Positions 1 through 12,501 of a stretch of DNA of 26,938 nucleotides are shown here, in pieces. The stretch is taken from the NCBI GenBank assembly GCA_020049245.1, contig JAIFLB010000136.1, forward strand, positions 1 through 26,938, in the 5' to 3' direction. Within the stretch, counting starts at the first letter, position 1, and each line of letters starts with the position of its first letter. The position numbers were made by a program, and so were the translations under genes. This stretch comes from Betaproteobacteria bacterium (GTDB lineage Bacteria; Pseudomonadota; Gammaproteobacteria; Burkholderiales; Thiobacillaceae). The notes below the pieces were generated by a model, which made no database searches, was not told where the DNA came from, and saw nothing but the letters and a program-made list of their open reading frames with translations.

Positions 1-929
1 ATCAGGAAAAACGACAGATGCGGCATGCCCGGGATAATGCCCATCAAAGCCAGGATACCGGCGGTCAGGAACAAAGTTTGCGGTCGGCCGAACAACTGGC
101 CGGTCAGCTGCTCGCTCAAATCCTGGTCGCTGGAGACGCGTGACACCACGATGCCGGCGGCGGTGGAAATGACCAGCGCCGGAATCTGCGCCACCAGACC
201 ATCACCGATGGTCAGCAGCGTGTAGTTGCTGCCGGCGGCGGCAAAACTCATGTCGTGCTGCACCATGCCGACAATCAGGCCGCCGATAACATTGATCAGC
301 ATGATGATGATGCCGGCCACGGCATCGCCGCGGACAAACTTCGACGCACCGTCCATCGAGCCGTAGAAATCGGCTTCCTGGGCAATCTCCGCCCGCCGCC
401 GCCGCGCTTCGTCCTCGCCGATCAAGCCGGCATTGAGGTCGGCGTCAATCGCCATCTGCTTGCCCGGCATGGCATCCAGAGTGAAACGCGCGGAAACCTC
501 GGCGATCCGCCCGGCGCCCTTGGTGATCACCATGAAGTTGATCAGCACCAGAATAATGAAAACGACCAGACCGACTGCGTAGTTGCCACCGACCAAAAAA
601 TGGCCGAACGCCTCGATCACCTTGCCCGCCGCATCGGTGCCGGTATGGCCTTCGAGCAGCACGACGCGAGTGGAGGCCACGTTGAGTGACAGACGCAACA
701 AGGTGGTCAGCAGCAACACCGTCGGAAACACCGAGAATTCCAGCGGCTTCGTGGTGTAAAGGCTGATCAGCAGCACAATCATCGCCAGCGCGATGTTGAA
801 GGTGAACAACAGATCGAGCAGAAACGGCGGCAATGGCAACACCATCATCGCCAACACCATGATCACCAGAATCGGCGCGGCCAGCTTCTGCATTTGCGAT
901 CCACGCGGCAACAGCATTGCTTGCGCCAT
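1..929 (-). CDS. flhA: Flagellar export gate protein FlhA (partial, N-terminal part)
   Basis: FlhA is the large membrane component of the flagellar type III export gate; its cytoplasmic domain, not in this window, docks substrates and chaperones. About 309 N-terminal residues are present out of roughly 690 usual for the family, and the gene runs off the left edge. The start reads MAQAMLLPRGSQMQKLAAPI, followed by hydrophobic segments and the family signature RIAEVSARFTLDAMPGKQMA, continuing into DADLNAGLIGEDEARRRR. The ATG at 929 overlaps the flhB stop codon by one base (TGATG), so translation is probably coupled to flhB. The flhB-flhA order is the usual one. Nothing in the visible part looks broken. 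Confidence 0.96.
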   Translation of the reverse strand, partial: MAQAMLLPRGSQMQKLAAPILVIMVLAMMVLPLPPFLLDLLFTFNIALAMIVLLISLYTTKPLEFSVFPTVLLLTTLLRLSLNVASTRVVLLEGHTGTDAAGKVIEAFGHFLVGGNYAVGLVVFIILVLINFMVITKGAGRIAEVSARFTLDAMPGKQMAIDADLNAGLIGEDEARRRRAEIAQEADFYGSMDGASKFVRGDAVAGIIIMLINVIGGLIVGMVQHDMSFAAAGSNYTLLTIGDGLVAQIPALVISTAAGIVVSRVSSDQDLSEQLTGQLFGRPQTLFLTAGILALMGIIPGMPHLSFFL

Positions 930-2062
930 CAAGTCGCCTCAAGCCGGGTGGCGGGATCAAGTTTCGCCGGTACTTGCCAGTCGCTCGGCAACACTGGGTT
1001 GAGGGACTGATTGAGTTGATAAACATAGGCCAGCACTTGCGCGACGGCAGTAAACAAGGTGCCGGGAATCACCTCGCCAACTTCGACATGACGATGCAGC
1101 GCCCGCGCCAGAGGCGGCGCTTCGACGATCGGCACGCGATGTTCACGCGCCAACTCCTTGATCCGCTCGGCCACCAGTTGCGAACCTTTCGCCAGCACAA
1201 CCGGCGCCGACATGCCCTTTTCCTCGTACTTGAGCGCCACGGCAAAGTGCATCGGATTGGTCACCACCACATCCGCCTGCGGAATCGCCTGCATCATCCG
1301 ACGCCGTGCCACCTCGCGTTGCAGCGACCGGATGCGCGCCTTGATTTGCGGATCGCCTTCGATTTCCTTGCCTTCCTGGCGGACTTCTTCCTTGGTCATC
1401 CGCAAGCCGTGGTGATAGTTCCATAACTGGAATGGCACATCGAGCAGCACAATGAAGGCAAACGCCGCCACCGAGGCCAGGAAAGTGAACAACGCGATCT
1501 GCCCAAAATGCACCACGGCGGATGCCAGCGGCTCGTTTGCCAACGCAAGAATACCGTCATGCTGATGCCAGATCATCCAGCCCGCGACACCGGCGATCAG
1601 CCCGCCCTTGAGCAGCGCCTTGACCAGTTCAGCCAGCGAATTAAGCGAAAACATGCGGCCAATGCCGGAAATCGGATTCAGTTTCGAGAAGTTGAATTCG
1701 AGCGCCTGCGCCGAGAACACCCAGCCCGACAGCATCAGATTGGCCGCCACAGCGGAGACCACGACAGTAATTGCCATCGGCATATAAAGCCAAACACCAT
1801 CGATGCCCGCTTCCATCAGATTGCGCCCCATCATTGAGGCATTGACGATATCGGCACGATCAAAACTCAGGGAGTTGCGCATCAGGCGATGCAAGCCCTG
1901 ATACATGAAAACCCCTAGCATCGCGATGACCGAGGCACTCGCCAGCAACACGGCAAGTGTCGCCAGTTCACGTGAACGCGGCACATTGCCACGCTCGCGA
2001 GCCTGCTCCAGCTTGCGCGCCGATGCTGGTTCTGTGCGTTCGAGATCGCTGTCTTCCGCCAT
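929..2062 (-). CDS. flhB: Flagellar export gate switch protein FlhB
   Basis: FlhB is the substrate-specificity switch of the flagellar export gate; self-cleavage of its cytoplasmic domain allows the change from rod/hook to filament export. The 377-residue protein has the normal family length. It begins MAEDSDLERTEPASARKLEQ, has four hydrophobic segments between about 33 and 215, a charged linker (KEEVRQEGKEIEGDPQIKAR, about 224-243) and the cleavage-site region at 269-272. That site reads N-P-M-H where the family normally has N-P-T-H; the scissile Asn and Pro are kept, and the following FAVALKYEE matches the family. GAGG directly abuts the ATG, so ribosome-binding spacing is poor, but the start agrees with homologues. 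It is coupled to flhA through TGATG. Confidence 0.96.
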   Translation of the reverse strand: MAEDSDLERTEPASARKLEQARERGNVPRSRELATLAVLLASASVIAMLGVFMYQGLHRLMRNSLSFDRADIVNASMMGRNLMEAGIDGVWLYMPMAITVVVSAVAANLMLSGWVFSAQALEFNFSKLNPISGIGRMFSLNSLAELVKALLKGGLIAGVAGWMIWHQHDGILALANEPLASAVVHFGQIALFTFLASVAAFAFIVLLDVPFQLWNYHHGLRMTKEEVRQEGKEIEGDPQIKARIRSLQREVARRRMMQAIPQADVVVTNPMHFAVALKYEEKGMSAPVVLAKGSQLVAERIKELAREHRVPIVEAPPLARALHRHVEVGEVIPGTLFTAVAQVLAYVYQLNQSLNPVLPSDWQVPAKLDPATRLEAT

Positions 2063-2216
2063 CCTCGGGTCCGGCGGAAAGCCGGCTCGGGGTTATTTAA
2101 GTGGGCGCGAGTTTAGCACGCGAGAAACCGCCTGAATGCCGCGCCGGCGCGCTGAATTCAAGCCGTTTCAGGACAACACCGGGTCCGATCAGGACCGCCG
2201 CGATACCCCTGCCAGT

Positions 2217-2576
2217 TTAATAAGCCAACTGCGGAATCACATCGAGCACAGCATGCGTATCCCGATTCACCAGGATCACATCAGCACCGAGGGTCAAGCG
2301 TGTGTAGGGTGCCGGTAAATAGGGCAACAACTTGTCCAGTTCGGTTGGCAACTTGTTCGGGCGCAGGCCCGTGTCGAGCAGGTCGCCCGGCTTGATCTGC
2401 TGTGCCGGAATCGGGTCGGATCGCTTCCGATCAATACCCTGCGAATAAAACCTGATGATCGTTTTACGATCTGTTTCCGAAAAAAGCATCCCGGCGACTT
2501 CCGGCTTGGCAGCCGGCTTTGTCGCACATCCCGTGATCAGCAAACTGGCCAGTACAAGAAAATCCCGACGTTGCAT
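2217..2576 (-). CDS. Small lipoprotein, RcnB/CigR-like C-terminal motif
   Basis: This is a 119-residue predicted lipoprotein. The N-terminus (MQRRDFLVLASLLITGCATK) is a lipoprotein signal with lipobox ITGC, so the mature protein would start at Cys17. A strong ribosome-binding site (AGAGGGGG) precedes the ATG. The C-terminal part (IKPGDLLDTGL, then LPAPYTRLTLGADVILVNRD and AVLDVI) resembles the ending of RcnB/CigR-type periplasmic proteins, in which a 'P.Y....G.DVLLVD..T..V.D.I' pattern recurs. That family link is by eye and its cellular role is not defined here. It lies upstream of flhB on the same strand with a 154-nt gap and may be an independent unit. Confidence 0.8.
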   Translation of the reverse strand: MQRRDFLVLASLLITGCATKPAAKPEVAGMLFSETDRKTIIRFYSQGIDRKRSDPIPAQQIKPGDLLDTGLRPNKLPTELDKLLPYLPAPYTRLTLGADVILVNRDTHAVLDVIPQLAY

Positions 2577-2747
2577 GACGCCCCCTCTGGTGACATGGAC
2601 AAGGAGGTTCTGTTTACCAAAAGGCGTCGCGCGAAACTTTGAGCAGTATCAATAAGTTGACGAAAAACCACAGATCGTTGTCACCAACCTGAACATTCAG
2701 GCTTGGCGGGCAAACCGGCTTGAAGTGCGATTCAGGCCTTTCGGTGC

Positions 2748-3158
2748 TCACCTGGCGCGCATTCTGTTGTTCTTGGCGTTGTGCTCAAGTTCGCACAGCC
2801 CGAGCGCTTCCATCAGCGGAGGAATGTAGACGCCGAAGCGACCACGCAGGCCTTTCTTCAAGCCATACCAGCCGCCGACCGGATTCGACTCCGAGCGACC
2901 CCAACTTTCGACAGAGCCTTCTTTGGCAGGCTTCTGTTCATCGGTTCCACCGAGTTCGACCCAGTCTCCAGCTTGCTTGAGCATCGCGTGCAAGTCATCG
3001 ATACACCTTGCGTCATAGTGGAGAACCGTACTTCCCACGGTACAGACAAGTATCTTTTTGCCATTTTTCTCGTCCGTGTGCATCGTGTACTCGGACGTCC
3101 CAGGCGGAGTCTTGAGCTTCCAAGGATTGTCTTTGGATCGAATGAGCTGAGTTTCCAT
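2748..3158 (-). CDS. Conserved hypothetical protein, 136 residues
   Basis: This is a soluble 136-residue protein with no signal peptide or membrane segment. It looks like a compact single domain: an N-terminal TMHTDEKNGKKILVCTVGST strand pair, a central HYDARCIDDLHAMLKQAGDW helix, and a conserved-looking C-terminal stretch with GGWYGLKKGLRGRFGVYIPP at about 95-114. I recall similar proteins annotated only as a domain of unknown function (possibly DUF6855), and I assign no activity. AAGGA lies a few bases before the ATG at 3158, which supports this strand and start over the overlapping plus-strand frame. The 170 nt between it and the downstream lipoprotein gene hold no other gene that I can see. 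Confidence 0.72.
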   Translation of the reverse strand: METQLIRSKDNPWKLKTPPGTSEYTMHTDEKNGKKILVCTVGSTVLHYDARCIDDLHAMLKQAGDWVELGGTDEQKPAKEGSVESWGRSESNPVGGWYGLKKGLRGRFGVYIPPLMEALGLCELEHNAKNNRMRAR

Positions 3159-3267
3159 GGTTTTCCTTTCGTATGAGAAAAGGGAACGCTGGCTATTGGA
3201 TGGCCAATCGAAAAAAACTGCCGTTCAGGTTGCGCAAGTTAGATTCAGGCTGATTTCAAATACTTGA

Positions 3268-3296
3268 TTGTTTTTATCATGTATGGCGTCTACATT
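3268..3296 (+). promoter_or_regulatory. Candidate sigma70-type promoter
   Basis: TTGTTT and TACATT are separated by exactly 17 nt in an AT-rich gap between divergent genes, pointing toward the small membrane peptide at 3381. Each hexamer matches consensus at 4 or more of 6 positions. This is pattern matching only. Confidence 0.3.
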
Positions 3297-3380
3297 GGAA
3301 TCAGCAAGTTAGCCTACTTCCTTAATGTGAGTATCTGATCATTTGGCGAATACCACTTGTTTGCCAAATAGAGGACAGCA

Positions 3381-3572
3381 ATGAAAACACTCGTCTTACC
3401 CCTCCTCGCTTTGCTGATGCTGTTCGTTCTGTTGCTCACCGTATTAAACGAATATCACAACGCACGTATCGATGAGCGCAAGAAACTGGGACACAGGCCA
3501 TCGCTACAGCCAGACCTTCATCGTTTTTACTCACTGACGCTTCCGTTTGAAGGCGGTGATCATCTCCGATGA
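3381..3572 (+). CDS. Small single-pass membrane peptide, 63 residues
   Basis: This is an unrecognised short gene. Residues 1-24 (MKTLVLPLLALLMLFVLLLT and onward) form one hydrophobic helix that could be a membrane anchor or an uncleaved signal, followed by a charged tail of about 40 residues (NARIDERKKLGHRPSLQPDL) that would lie on one side of the membrane. AGAGGA precedes the ATG at good spacing. A candidate promoter lies upstream at 3268-3296 and a strong hairpin begins about 50 nt downstream. This complete small transcription unit is the main reason to believe it is real. No function can be proposed. Confidence 0.55.
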   Translation: MKTLVLPLLALLMLFVLLLTVLNEYHNARIDERKKLGHRPSLQPDLHRFYSLTLPFEGGDHLR

Positions 3573-3621
3573 GTTGCTGATAAACCTGTCTGCTTGATCC
3601 CGCACGGATCACGCATTACTA

Positions 3622-3647
3622 AATGGGCGCTGATTACAGCGCCCATT
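3622..3647 (+). terminator. Hairpin after the 63-residue peptide gene
   Basis: An 11-bp perfect stem (AATGGGCGCTG pairing with CAGCGCCCATT) has a four-base ATTA loop. It is followed by CTTAATT rather than a pure T-run, so it is a moderate intrinsic terminator for the plus strand or a transcript-end stabiliser. Confidence 0.6.
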
Positions 3648-3661
3648 CTTAATTCCATACC

Positions 3662-3700
3662 AAAAAGGAACGGCTTTGTAGTAGCCGGCCTTGTTCCTTT
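3662..3700 (-). terminator. Rho-independent terminator after gltD
   Basis: Read on the minus strand, AAAGGAAC pairs with GTTCCTTT, with an inner GGC/GCC pairing, and the T-run of the 3' arm extends to five bases. It begins about 10 nt past the gltD stop and closes the gltBD operon. Confidence 0.75.
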
Positions 3701-3710
3701 CTGAACGCGT

Positions 3711-5146
3711 TCAGCGTGGAAGTGTGCTGCTGCCCATCAGGAAGATATCGACCGCTTGCGCGCACTGACGACCTTCGCGGATCGCCCAGACAACCAGCGA
3801 CTGACCACGCCGCAGATCGCCAGCGGCGAAGACTTTGGTTTTGCTGGTGGCGTAGCTGTTGCTGCCTTCGGTTTCCGCCTTGGCGTTGCCGCGCGCGTCC
3901 TTTTCAACACCGAATGCTTCCAGAAGTTTCTGCACCGGACTGACGAAACCCATCGCCAGCAGGACCAGGTCGGCTTTCATCTCGAATTCGGAACCGGGCA
4001 CTTCGGACATCTTGCCGTCCTTCCAGTCCAGACGCACCGCCTTTAGGCCGGTAACCTTGCCGTTCTCACCAATGAAAGACTTGGTGGCGACCGACCAGTC
4101 GCGCTGGCAGCCTTCTTCGTGCGAACTGGAGGTGCGCATTTTCAGCGGCCAGTTGGGCCAGGTCAGTGGGCGATTCTCATGTTGCGGCGGTTGCGGCATC
4201 AGTTCGAACTGGCTGACTGAGGCTGCGCCATGGCGGTTTGAGGTGCCGACGCAGTCGGAACCGGTATCGCCGCCACCGATCACCACGACATGCTTGCCGG
4301 TAGCGCGGAGTTGATTGGGCAGGTTGTCGCCAGCGACGAACTTGTTGTTCTGGCTGAGGAAATCCATGGCGAAATGGACACCGGCCAGGTCGCGGCCAGG
4401 CACCGGCAGGTCGCGCGGCTGTTCGGCGCCGCCGGCCAGGATCACGGCATCGAACTCGGCTTGCAACGCATCAGCAGAAACACTTTCGCCAACATGCTGA
4501 TTGACGCGAAATTCAACGCCTTCCGCCGCCATCTGCGCCATGCGGCGGTCGATGTGGCTTTTCTCGAATTTGAAGTCGGGAATACCGTAGCGCAACAGGC
4601 CACCGATGCGGTCGTTCTTTTCCAGCAGCACCACGGCATGACCGGCGCGCGCCAGTTGCTGGGCGGCAGCCATGCCGGCGGGGCCGGAGCCGACCACGGC
4701 AACCTTCTTGCCGGTCTTTTTCGCCGCCGGTTGCGGCTTGACCCAGCCCATTTCCCAAGCCTTGTCGATGATCGCGTGTTCAATCGACTTGATGCCGACC
4801 GCGTCGTTGTTGATGTTCAACGTGCAGGCAGCCTCACACGGCGCCGGACAGATGCGGCCGGTGAACTCCGGGAAGTTGTTGGTGGAATGCAGCACGTCGA
4901 TCGCCTGCCGCCAGTGCTGCGGGGTGTTCTTGAACACCAGATCATTCCAGTCCGGAATGATGTTGTTGATCGGGCAGCCGCTCATGCAGAACGGGATGCC
5001 GCAGTCCATGCAGCGCGCGCCTTGCACCTTGGCCTCATCATCGGAGAGATGAAGCACGAACTCGTTGTAGTTGGTCAGCCGCTCGGCAACCGGCAGGTTG
5101 GCTTCCGACAGCCGCGCATATTCGAGAAACCCGGTGATCTTGCCCA

Positions 5147-5147
<1 letters not shown>
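3711..5147 (-). CDS. gltD: Glutamate synthase small subunit GltD
   Basis: GltD is the NADPH-oxidising subunit of glutamate synthase. It passes electrons through FAD and iron-sulfur clusters to GltB, where 2-oxoglutarate and glutamine-derived ammonia become glutamate. The 478-residue protein has the usual length. The N-terminal cysteine motifs CMDCGIPFCMSGCP (about 46-59) and CPAPCEAAC (about 100-108) supply 4Fe-4S ligands. A dinucleotide-binding GSGPAGMAAA follows at about 153 (FAD), and a second site GGGDTGSDCVGTSNRHGA at about 290 (NADPH). The C-terminal FAAGDLRRGQSLVVWAIREG is typical. The ATG overlaps the gltB stop by one base (TAATG), so expression is coupled. Confidence 0.97.
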
Positions 5148-9793
<4,646 letters not shown>

Positions 9794-9922
9794 TACTGCT
9801 CACCCATCCATCCCTCGTCTAACCACTGCACGCTCCAAACCGAGGGTGTCTCAGAGCGGCTCGCCCAAAATCGTATCGGGCATGAAAATTTAAGCGCATT
9901 TTTGTATAAAACCGGGCGCGGG

Positions 9923-9951
9923 ATACTACTTTCATCACCGACTCAGTTCAA
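9923..9951 (-). promoter_or_regulatory. Candidate promoter upstream of gltB
   Basis: On the minus strand, TTGAAC and TAGTAT are separated by 17 nt in the 193-nt gap between the DUF2063 gene and gltB. Each hexamer matches the sigma70 consensus at about 4 of 6 positions. It would give gltBD its own promoter, separate from the RiPP cluster. Confidence 0.3.
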
Positions 9952-9986
9952 CCGCTGGATTTTTTGCCGAGCCCTAAGCAGCTACT

Positions 9987-10814
9987 TCAATGCGACAGGC
10001 CAACAAACGCACCTTTAACAAGCAAGTCTTGTACCAAAGGCCGAGCGAAGTTGACCAACGGGTCAGAGGGCATATTCAACTCAAGCGCCAGCCGGCTCAC
10101 CACCTGATGACCGGTGAGATCGGGATTTTCCTGCAACAAGGTCAGCAAACGGGCGCTGGCCGCGCTGAGCAATATGAATTGGACGTGAAACTCGGCATCG
10201 CGAAACGCCAGCATGAAGGTCACTTCAGCTGGCGGCTGACTCGGCTTGAAACGCGGCGATAGCCGATGTACCGGCCAGCGATAGGCCAGCACGCGCAAAA
10301 CCGGGTTGAAAATGAGCCGCCCCGCCAACGGGTCGCCCGTGGATTCAGGCGAAAACAGATTATTTGAAACATCGCCCGTCACTCTTGCATCGCGATCGGA
10401 AGTGTCAAGTTCCAGTTCGACCCATTCGTAATGCGCCAGCTCGGGCAGGAACTCGGGCAAACCTTCCGGCAGGCTTTCCGGCAAGTCTTCAGGCGAGGTC
10501 GATTCGGCCGGTAAATAGCCCGCTTGCAGATACTTCAGAAACTCTTCCGGTATCTGACGAAAAAAGGGCGTGTGGCAGGCATGGTCGCGGAAAAACGCCG
10601 ATACCAGCCTATCCCAGCGGCGTTTACCCAGTATCTTTCGGCAAACTGGAAAGCAGGACAGCAAGAAGCCTTCCAGATTGTTGCGCAACAGGTCGTTGTA
10701 AACCTTCATTCGTCGAACCGGCACGCCCTTCGGACGTCTGACATGGCGCGGATCGCGGATATGGGCGGCAAACTCGCGCTGATATGTTTGGAAATCCGGT
10801 TGCTGAAAATCCAT
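9987..10814 (-). CDS. HvfC/BufC-type RiPP maturation partner (DUF2063)
   Basis: This 275-residue protein belongs by eye to the DUF2063 family, the usual partner of DUF692 oxygenases. In characterised hvf and bufferin systems this protein recognises the precursor and is needed with the oxygenase for modification. The N-terminal half (YQREFAAHIRDPRHVRRPKG, then YNDLLRNNLEGFLLSCFPVC and DHACHTPFFRQIPEEFLKYL) carries the helical DUF2063 core to about residue 105. A Pro/Glu-rich linker follows at about 108-130, then a C-terminal domain of beta and helical segments (VLRVLAYRWPVHRL and after), plausibly the precursor-binding part. Its ATG lies one base after the stop of the oxygenase gene (TGAGATG), indicating coupling. 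Confidence 0.85.
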   Translation of the reverse strand: MDFQQPDFQTYQREFAAHIRDPRHVRRPKGVPVRRMKVYNDLLRNNLEGFLLSCFPVCRKILGKRRWDRLVSAFFRDHACHTPFFRQIPEEFLKYLQAGYLPAESTSPEDLPESLPEGLPEFLPELAHYEWVELELDTSDRDARVTGDVSNNLFSPESTGDPLAGRLIFNPVLRVLAYRWPVHRLSPRFKPSQPPAEVTFMLAFRDAEFHVQFILLSAASARLLTLLQENPDLTGHQVVSRLALELNMPSDPLVNFARPLVQDLLVKGAFVGLSH

Positions 10815-10815
10815 C

Positions 10816-11673
10816 TCAGGCCGCCCGCACGGATTGCTTCAGATGGCGCGACTGGATCTGTGCAATACGGGTCACCTCGGGCATCAATTCGCACAACGGC
10901 GGGATGTTGAAATCCCGTTCCAGACAGGTTGGATGCACGCCCAGCATCGCGTAGGCGGCATCCAGCAATTGCCAGACCGGATCAATCACGTCGGCGCCGT
11001 GCGTATCGATGATCAGGTCCGGTGCTTCCTGGTAGTGCCCGGCCATGTGCATGTAAACAATGCGCTCAGCCGGCATGCGTTTCAGGTATTCGAGCGGATC
11101 GAACCTGAAGTTGACGCTGTTGACGTAGATGTTGTTCACGTCGAGATGCAGAAGACAGTCCGCTTCCTGCAACACGGCATTGAGGAAGGTCGGCTCGTCC
11201 ATTTCACCGATTGGCGCCGCGACGTAATAACTGGCGTTTTCGATAGCGATTTTCTGTTCCAGGATGTCCTGCACCCGACGAATCCGGGCGGCGACATACT
11301 TCACCGCGTCGGCGGTCGGTGGAATCGGCAGCAGATCATAGAGATGGCCATGATCGGAACAGTAAGAAAGATGTTCCGTGTAGAGCGAAATGCGGTGTTC
11401 GGCCATGAAGGCCTTGATCTTGCGCAACAAGACTTCATCCAGCGGCGTCAAACCGCCAAGAGAAAGCGACAAGCCGTGACAAACAAAAGCATACCGTTCG
11501 GTGAACTGGCGCAGATCGCGGGCATAGCGGCCGCCCAGATCGATCCAGTTTTCTGGCGCGAGTTCGAAAAAGTCGATTCCTGTCGGAAGCCCGGATTTCA
11601 GCGCTGCCTGAAGATCAGGCAATAAATCGCGCCGAAACCCGAGTCCCGCGCCGGAGAGACGCGGGGAGGTCAT
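10816..11673 (-). CDS. HvfB/BufB-type multinuclear iron oxygenase (DUF692, MNIO)
   Basis: This is a DUF692-family TIM-barrel enzyme of 285 residues, the normal length. Characterised members (MbnB, HvfB, BufB) use two or three iron atoms to convert precursor Cys residues into oxazolone/thioamide or thiooxazole groups. The family's conserved candidate metal ligands are visible in order: ELAPENW (35-43), HGLSLSLGG (66-74), TEHLSY (99-104), IENASYY (144-150), HLDVNNIYVNS (176-186), HMAGHYQ (209-215), DTHGADV (223-229) and LERDFNIP (251-258). The gene follows the precursor by 19 nt and precedes the DUF2063 gene by one base, giving the standard precursor-oxygenase-partner order. The visible motifs suggest an active enzyme. 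Confidence 0.93.
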   Translation of the reverse strand: MTSPRLSGAGLGFRRDLLPDLQAALKSGLPTGIDFFELAPENWIDLGGRYARDLRQFTERYAFVCHGLSLSLGGLTPLDEVLLRKIKAFMAEHRISLYTEHLSYCSDHGHLYDLLPIPPTADAVKYVAARIRRVQDILEQKIAIENASYYVAAPIGEMDEPTFLNAVLQEADCLLHLDVNNIYVNSVNFRFDPLEYLKRMPAERIVYMHMAGHYQEAPDLIIDTHGADVIDPVWQLLDAAYAMLGVHPTCLERDFNIPPLCELMPEVTRIAQIQSRHLKQSVRAA

Positions 11674-11692
11674 ATCAACAAAGCCGCTTCAA

Positions 11693-12100
11693 TTACTTCT
11701 TGCCGCCACACTTGCCTTCACCACACTTGCCTTCCTTGGCTTTGGCACCACCGCATTTGCCCTCGCCACATTTACCTTCCTTGGCTTTGGCACCACCGCA
11801 TTTGCCCTCACCGCATTTACCTTCCTTGGCTTTGGCGCCACCGCATTTGCCCTCGCCACACTTGCCTTCCTTGGCTTTGGCACCACCGCACTTGCCTTCA
11901 GTGGTCTTCTTGGCGCCACACTTGGCTTCACCGGTCTTCTTAGCACCACACTTGGCCTCAGCGGCCTCAGAAACCATGTACCCCTTGCTCAACGACTGCG
12001 AAGCAAACGGATTCTCAGAGGCGGACACAGGCACCGCAACCATGGAAGCTGCGATGGCGGAACCGATGGCAAGGGTCAGTGCAGTTTTTTTCATAGACAT
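11693..12100 (-). CDS. HvfA-type Cys-rich RiPP precursor with EGKCG repeats
   Basis: This is a 135-residue secreted precursor. MSMKKTALTLAIGSAIAASM and following residues form a Sec signal with probable cleavage after VPVSA, then a short leader (SENPFASQSLSKGYMVSEAA), then the core. The core holds two EAKCG and nine EGKCG motifs, eleven Cys in all, and no Cys elsewhere. In Haemophilus HvfA, Cys in EGKCG motifs become oxazolone/thioamide pairs that bind copper. I chose the ATG at 12100 because AGGAG lies 8 nt upstream; the frame is open nine codons further up but without a ribosome-binding site. Genes for the oxygenase and DUF2063 partner follow on the same strand. A DoxX-type hvfD gene, common in such operons, is absent here. 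Confidence 0.9.
   Translation of the reverse strand: MSMKKTALTLAIGSAIAASMVAVPVSASENPFASQSLSKGYMVSEAAEAKCGAKKTGEAKCGAKKTTEGKCGGAKAKEGKCGEGKCGGAKAKEGKCGEGKCGGAKAKEGKCGEGKCGGAKAKEGKCGEGKCGGKK
11731..11910 (-). repeat. 45-bp tandem repeat inside the RiPP precursor core
   Basis: Four in-frame 45-bp units start at 11731, 11776, 11821 and 11866 (plus-strand CTTCCTTGGCTTTGGC marks each). Each encodes the 15-residue unit GAKAKEGKCGEGKCG and differs from the others at a few third positions. The exact 45-base phase suggests expansion by duplication or slippage. Confidence 0.9.
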
Positions 12101-12501
12101 GTTGTATCTCCTGAATTTTCGAAACAAAGAATGCCGGAAGTGGCAGAAATGGCTTCACCTGCACCATCAAGGGTTGGGTTCAGCAATGGGTAAACAGTGC
12201 GTGCTACCAATTTATTCCCACGCACGGCCAATGAAATTTTGCTGGCGGCAGAATCTAGGCTGTCACTAATAATTCGGCAAGTTCTTTTTTAAATACAATG
12301 AGATAGCCAACTCCTCAATGCACTTTCCCGGTCTTCGCAGCGCCTGCAGATTGAGTGGAAATGATCAACCGCCAATCCTTGCTTCATCTGCTCACTGGCT
12401 TCGAACTGTTCTTTTCCACCAGCCGCACATAAAGCTTCGCTCACAGGGCGAGGTCGCTTTCGGCCAATATATCGGTTGCGAGAAATCCCGGACGCGACAC
12501 G
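12101..12501. other. 401-nt divergent intergenic region, hvfA-like gene / cyclase
   Basis: No convincing gene lies here. A short plus-strand frame at 12318-12686 runs into the cyclase gene in another frame and looks spurious. The region holds the ribosome-binding site of the RiPP precursor, a candidate minus-strand promoter at 12252-12280, and a possible plus-strand -10 box TACAAT at 12294-12299 that lacks a matching -35. The cyclase ATG at 12502 has no good ribosome-binding site. Confidence 0.5.
12252..12280 (-). promoter_or_regulatory. Candidate promoter of the RiPP precursor operon
   Basis: On the minus strand, TTGCCG and TAGATT are spaced by 17 nt, about 150 nt before the precursor start. 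A GAACTT overlapping the -35 side resembles ECF-sigma -35 elements. ECF control is reported for some bufferin operons, so that reading is a possible alternative. Confidence 0.35.

Noticed and set aside
2781..3176. Plus-strand open frame of 131 codons opposite the 136-residue protein
   Set aside because: The minus-strand gene has an AAGGA ribosome-binding site and a protein-like composition; the plus frame starts inside it without such a site.
10834..11625. Plus-strand open frame of 263 codons opposite the DUF692 gene
   Set aside because: The minus-strand frame has all the family's metal-ligand motifs; the plus frame has no recognisable feature.
11731..11910. Regularly spaced repeats that could suggest a CRISPR array
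   Set aside because: The units are directly joined 45-bp coding repeats without unique spacers, in frame in the RiPP precursor, and no cas gene is near.
11700..12269. Plus-strand open frame encoding HLPS/ALAPP repeats
   Set aside because: It is the antisense reading of the RiPP precursor's 45-bp repeats; the minus strand has a signal peptide and ribosome-binding site.
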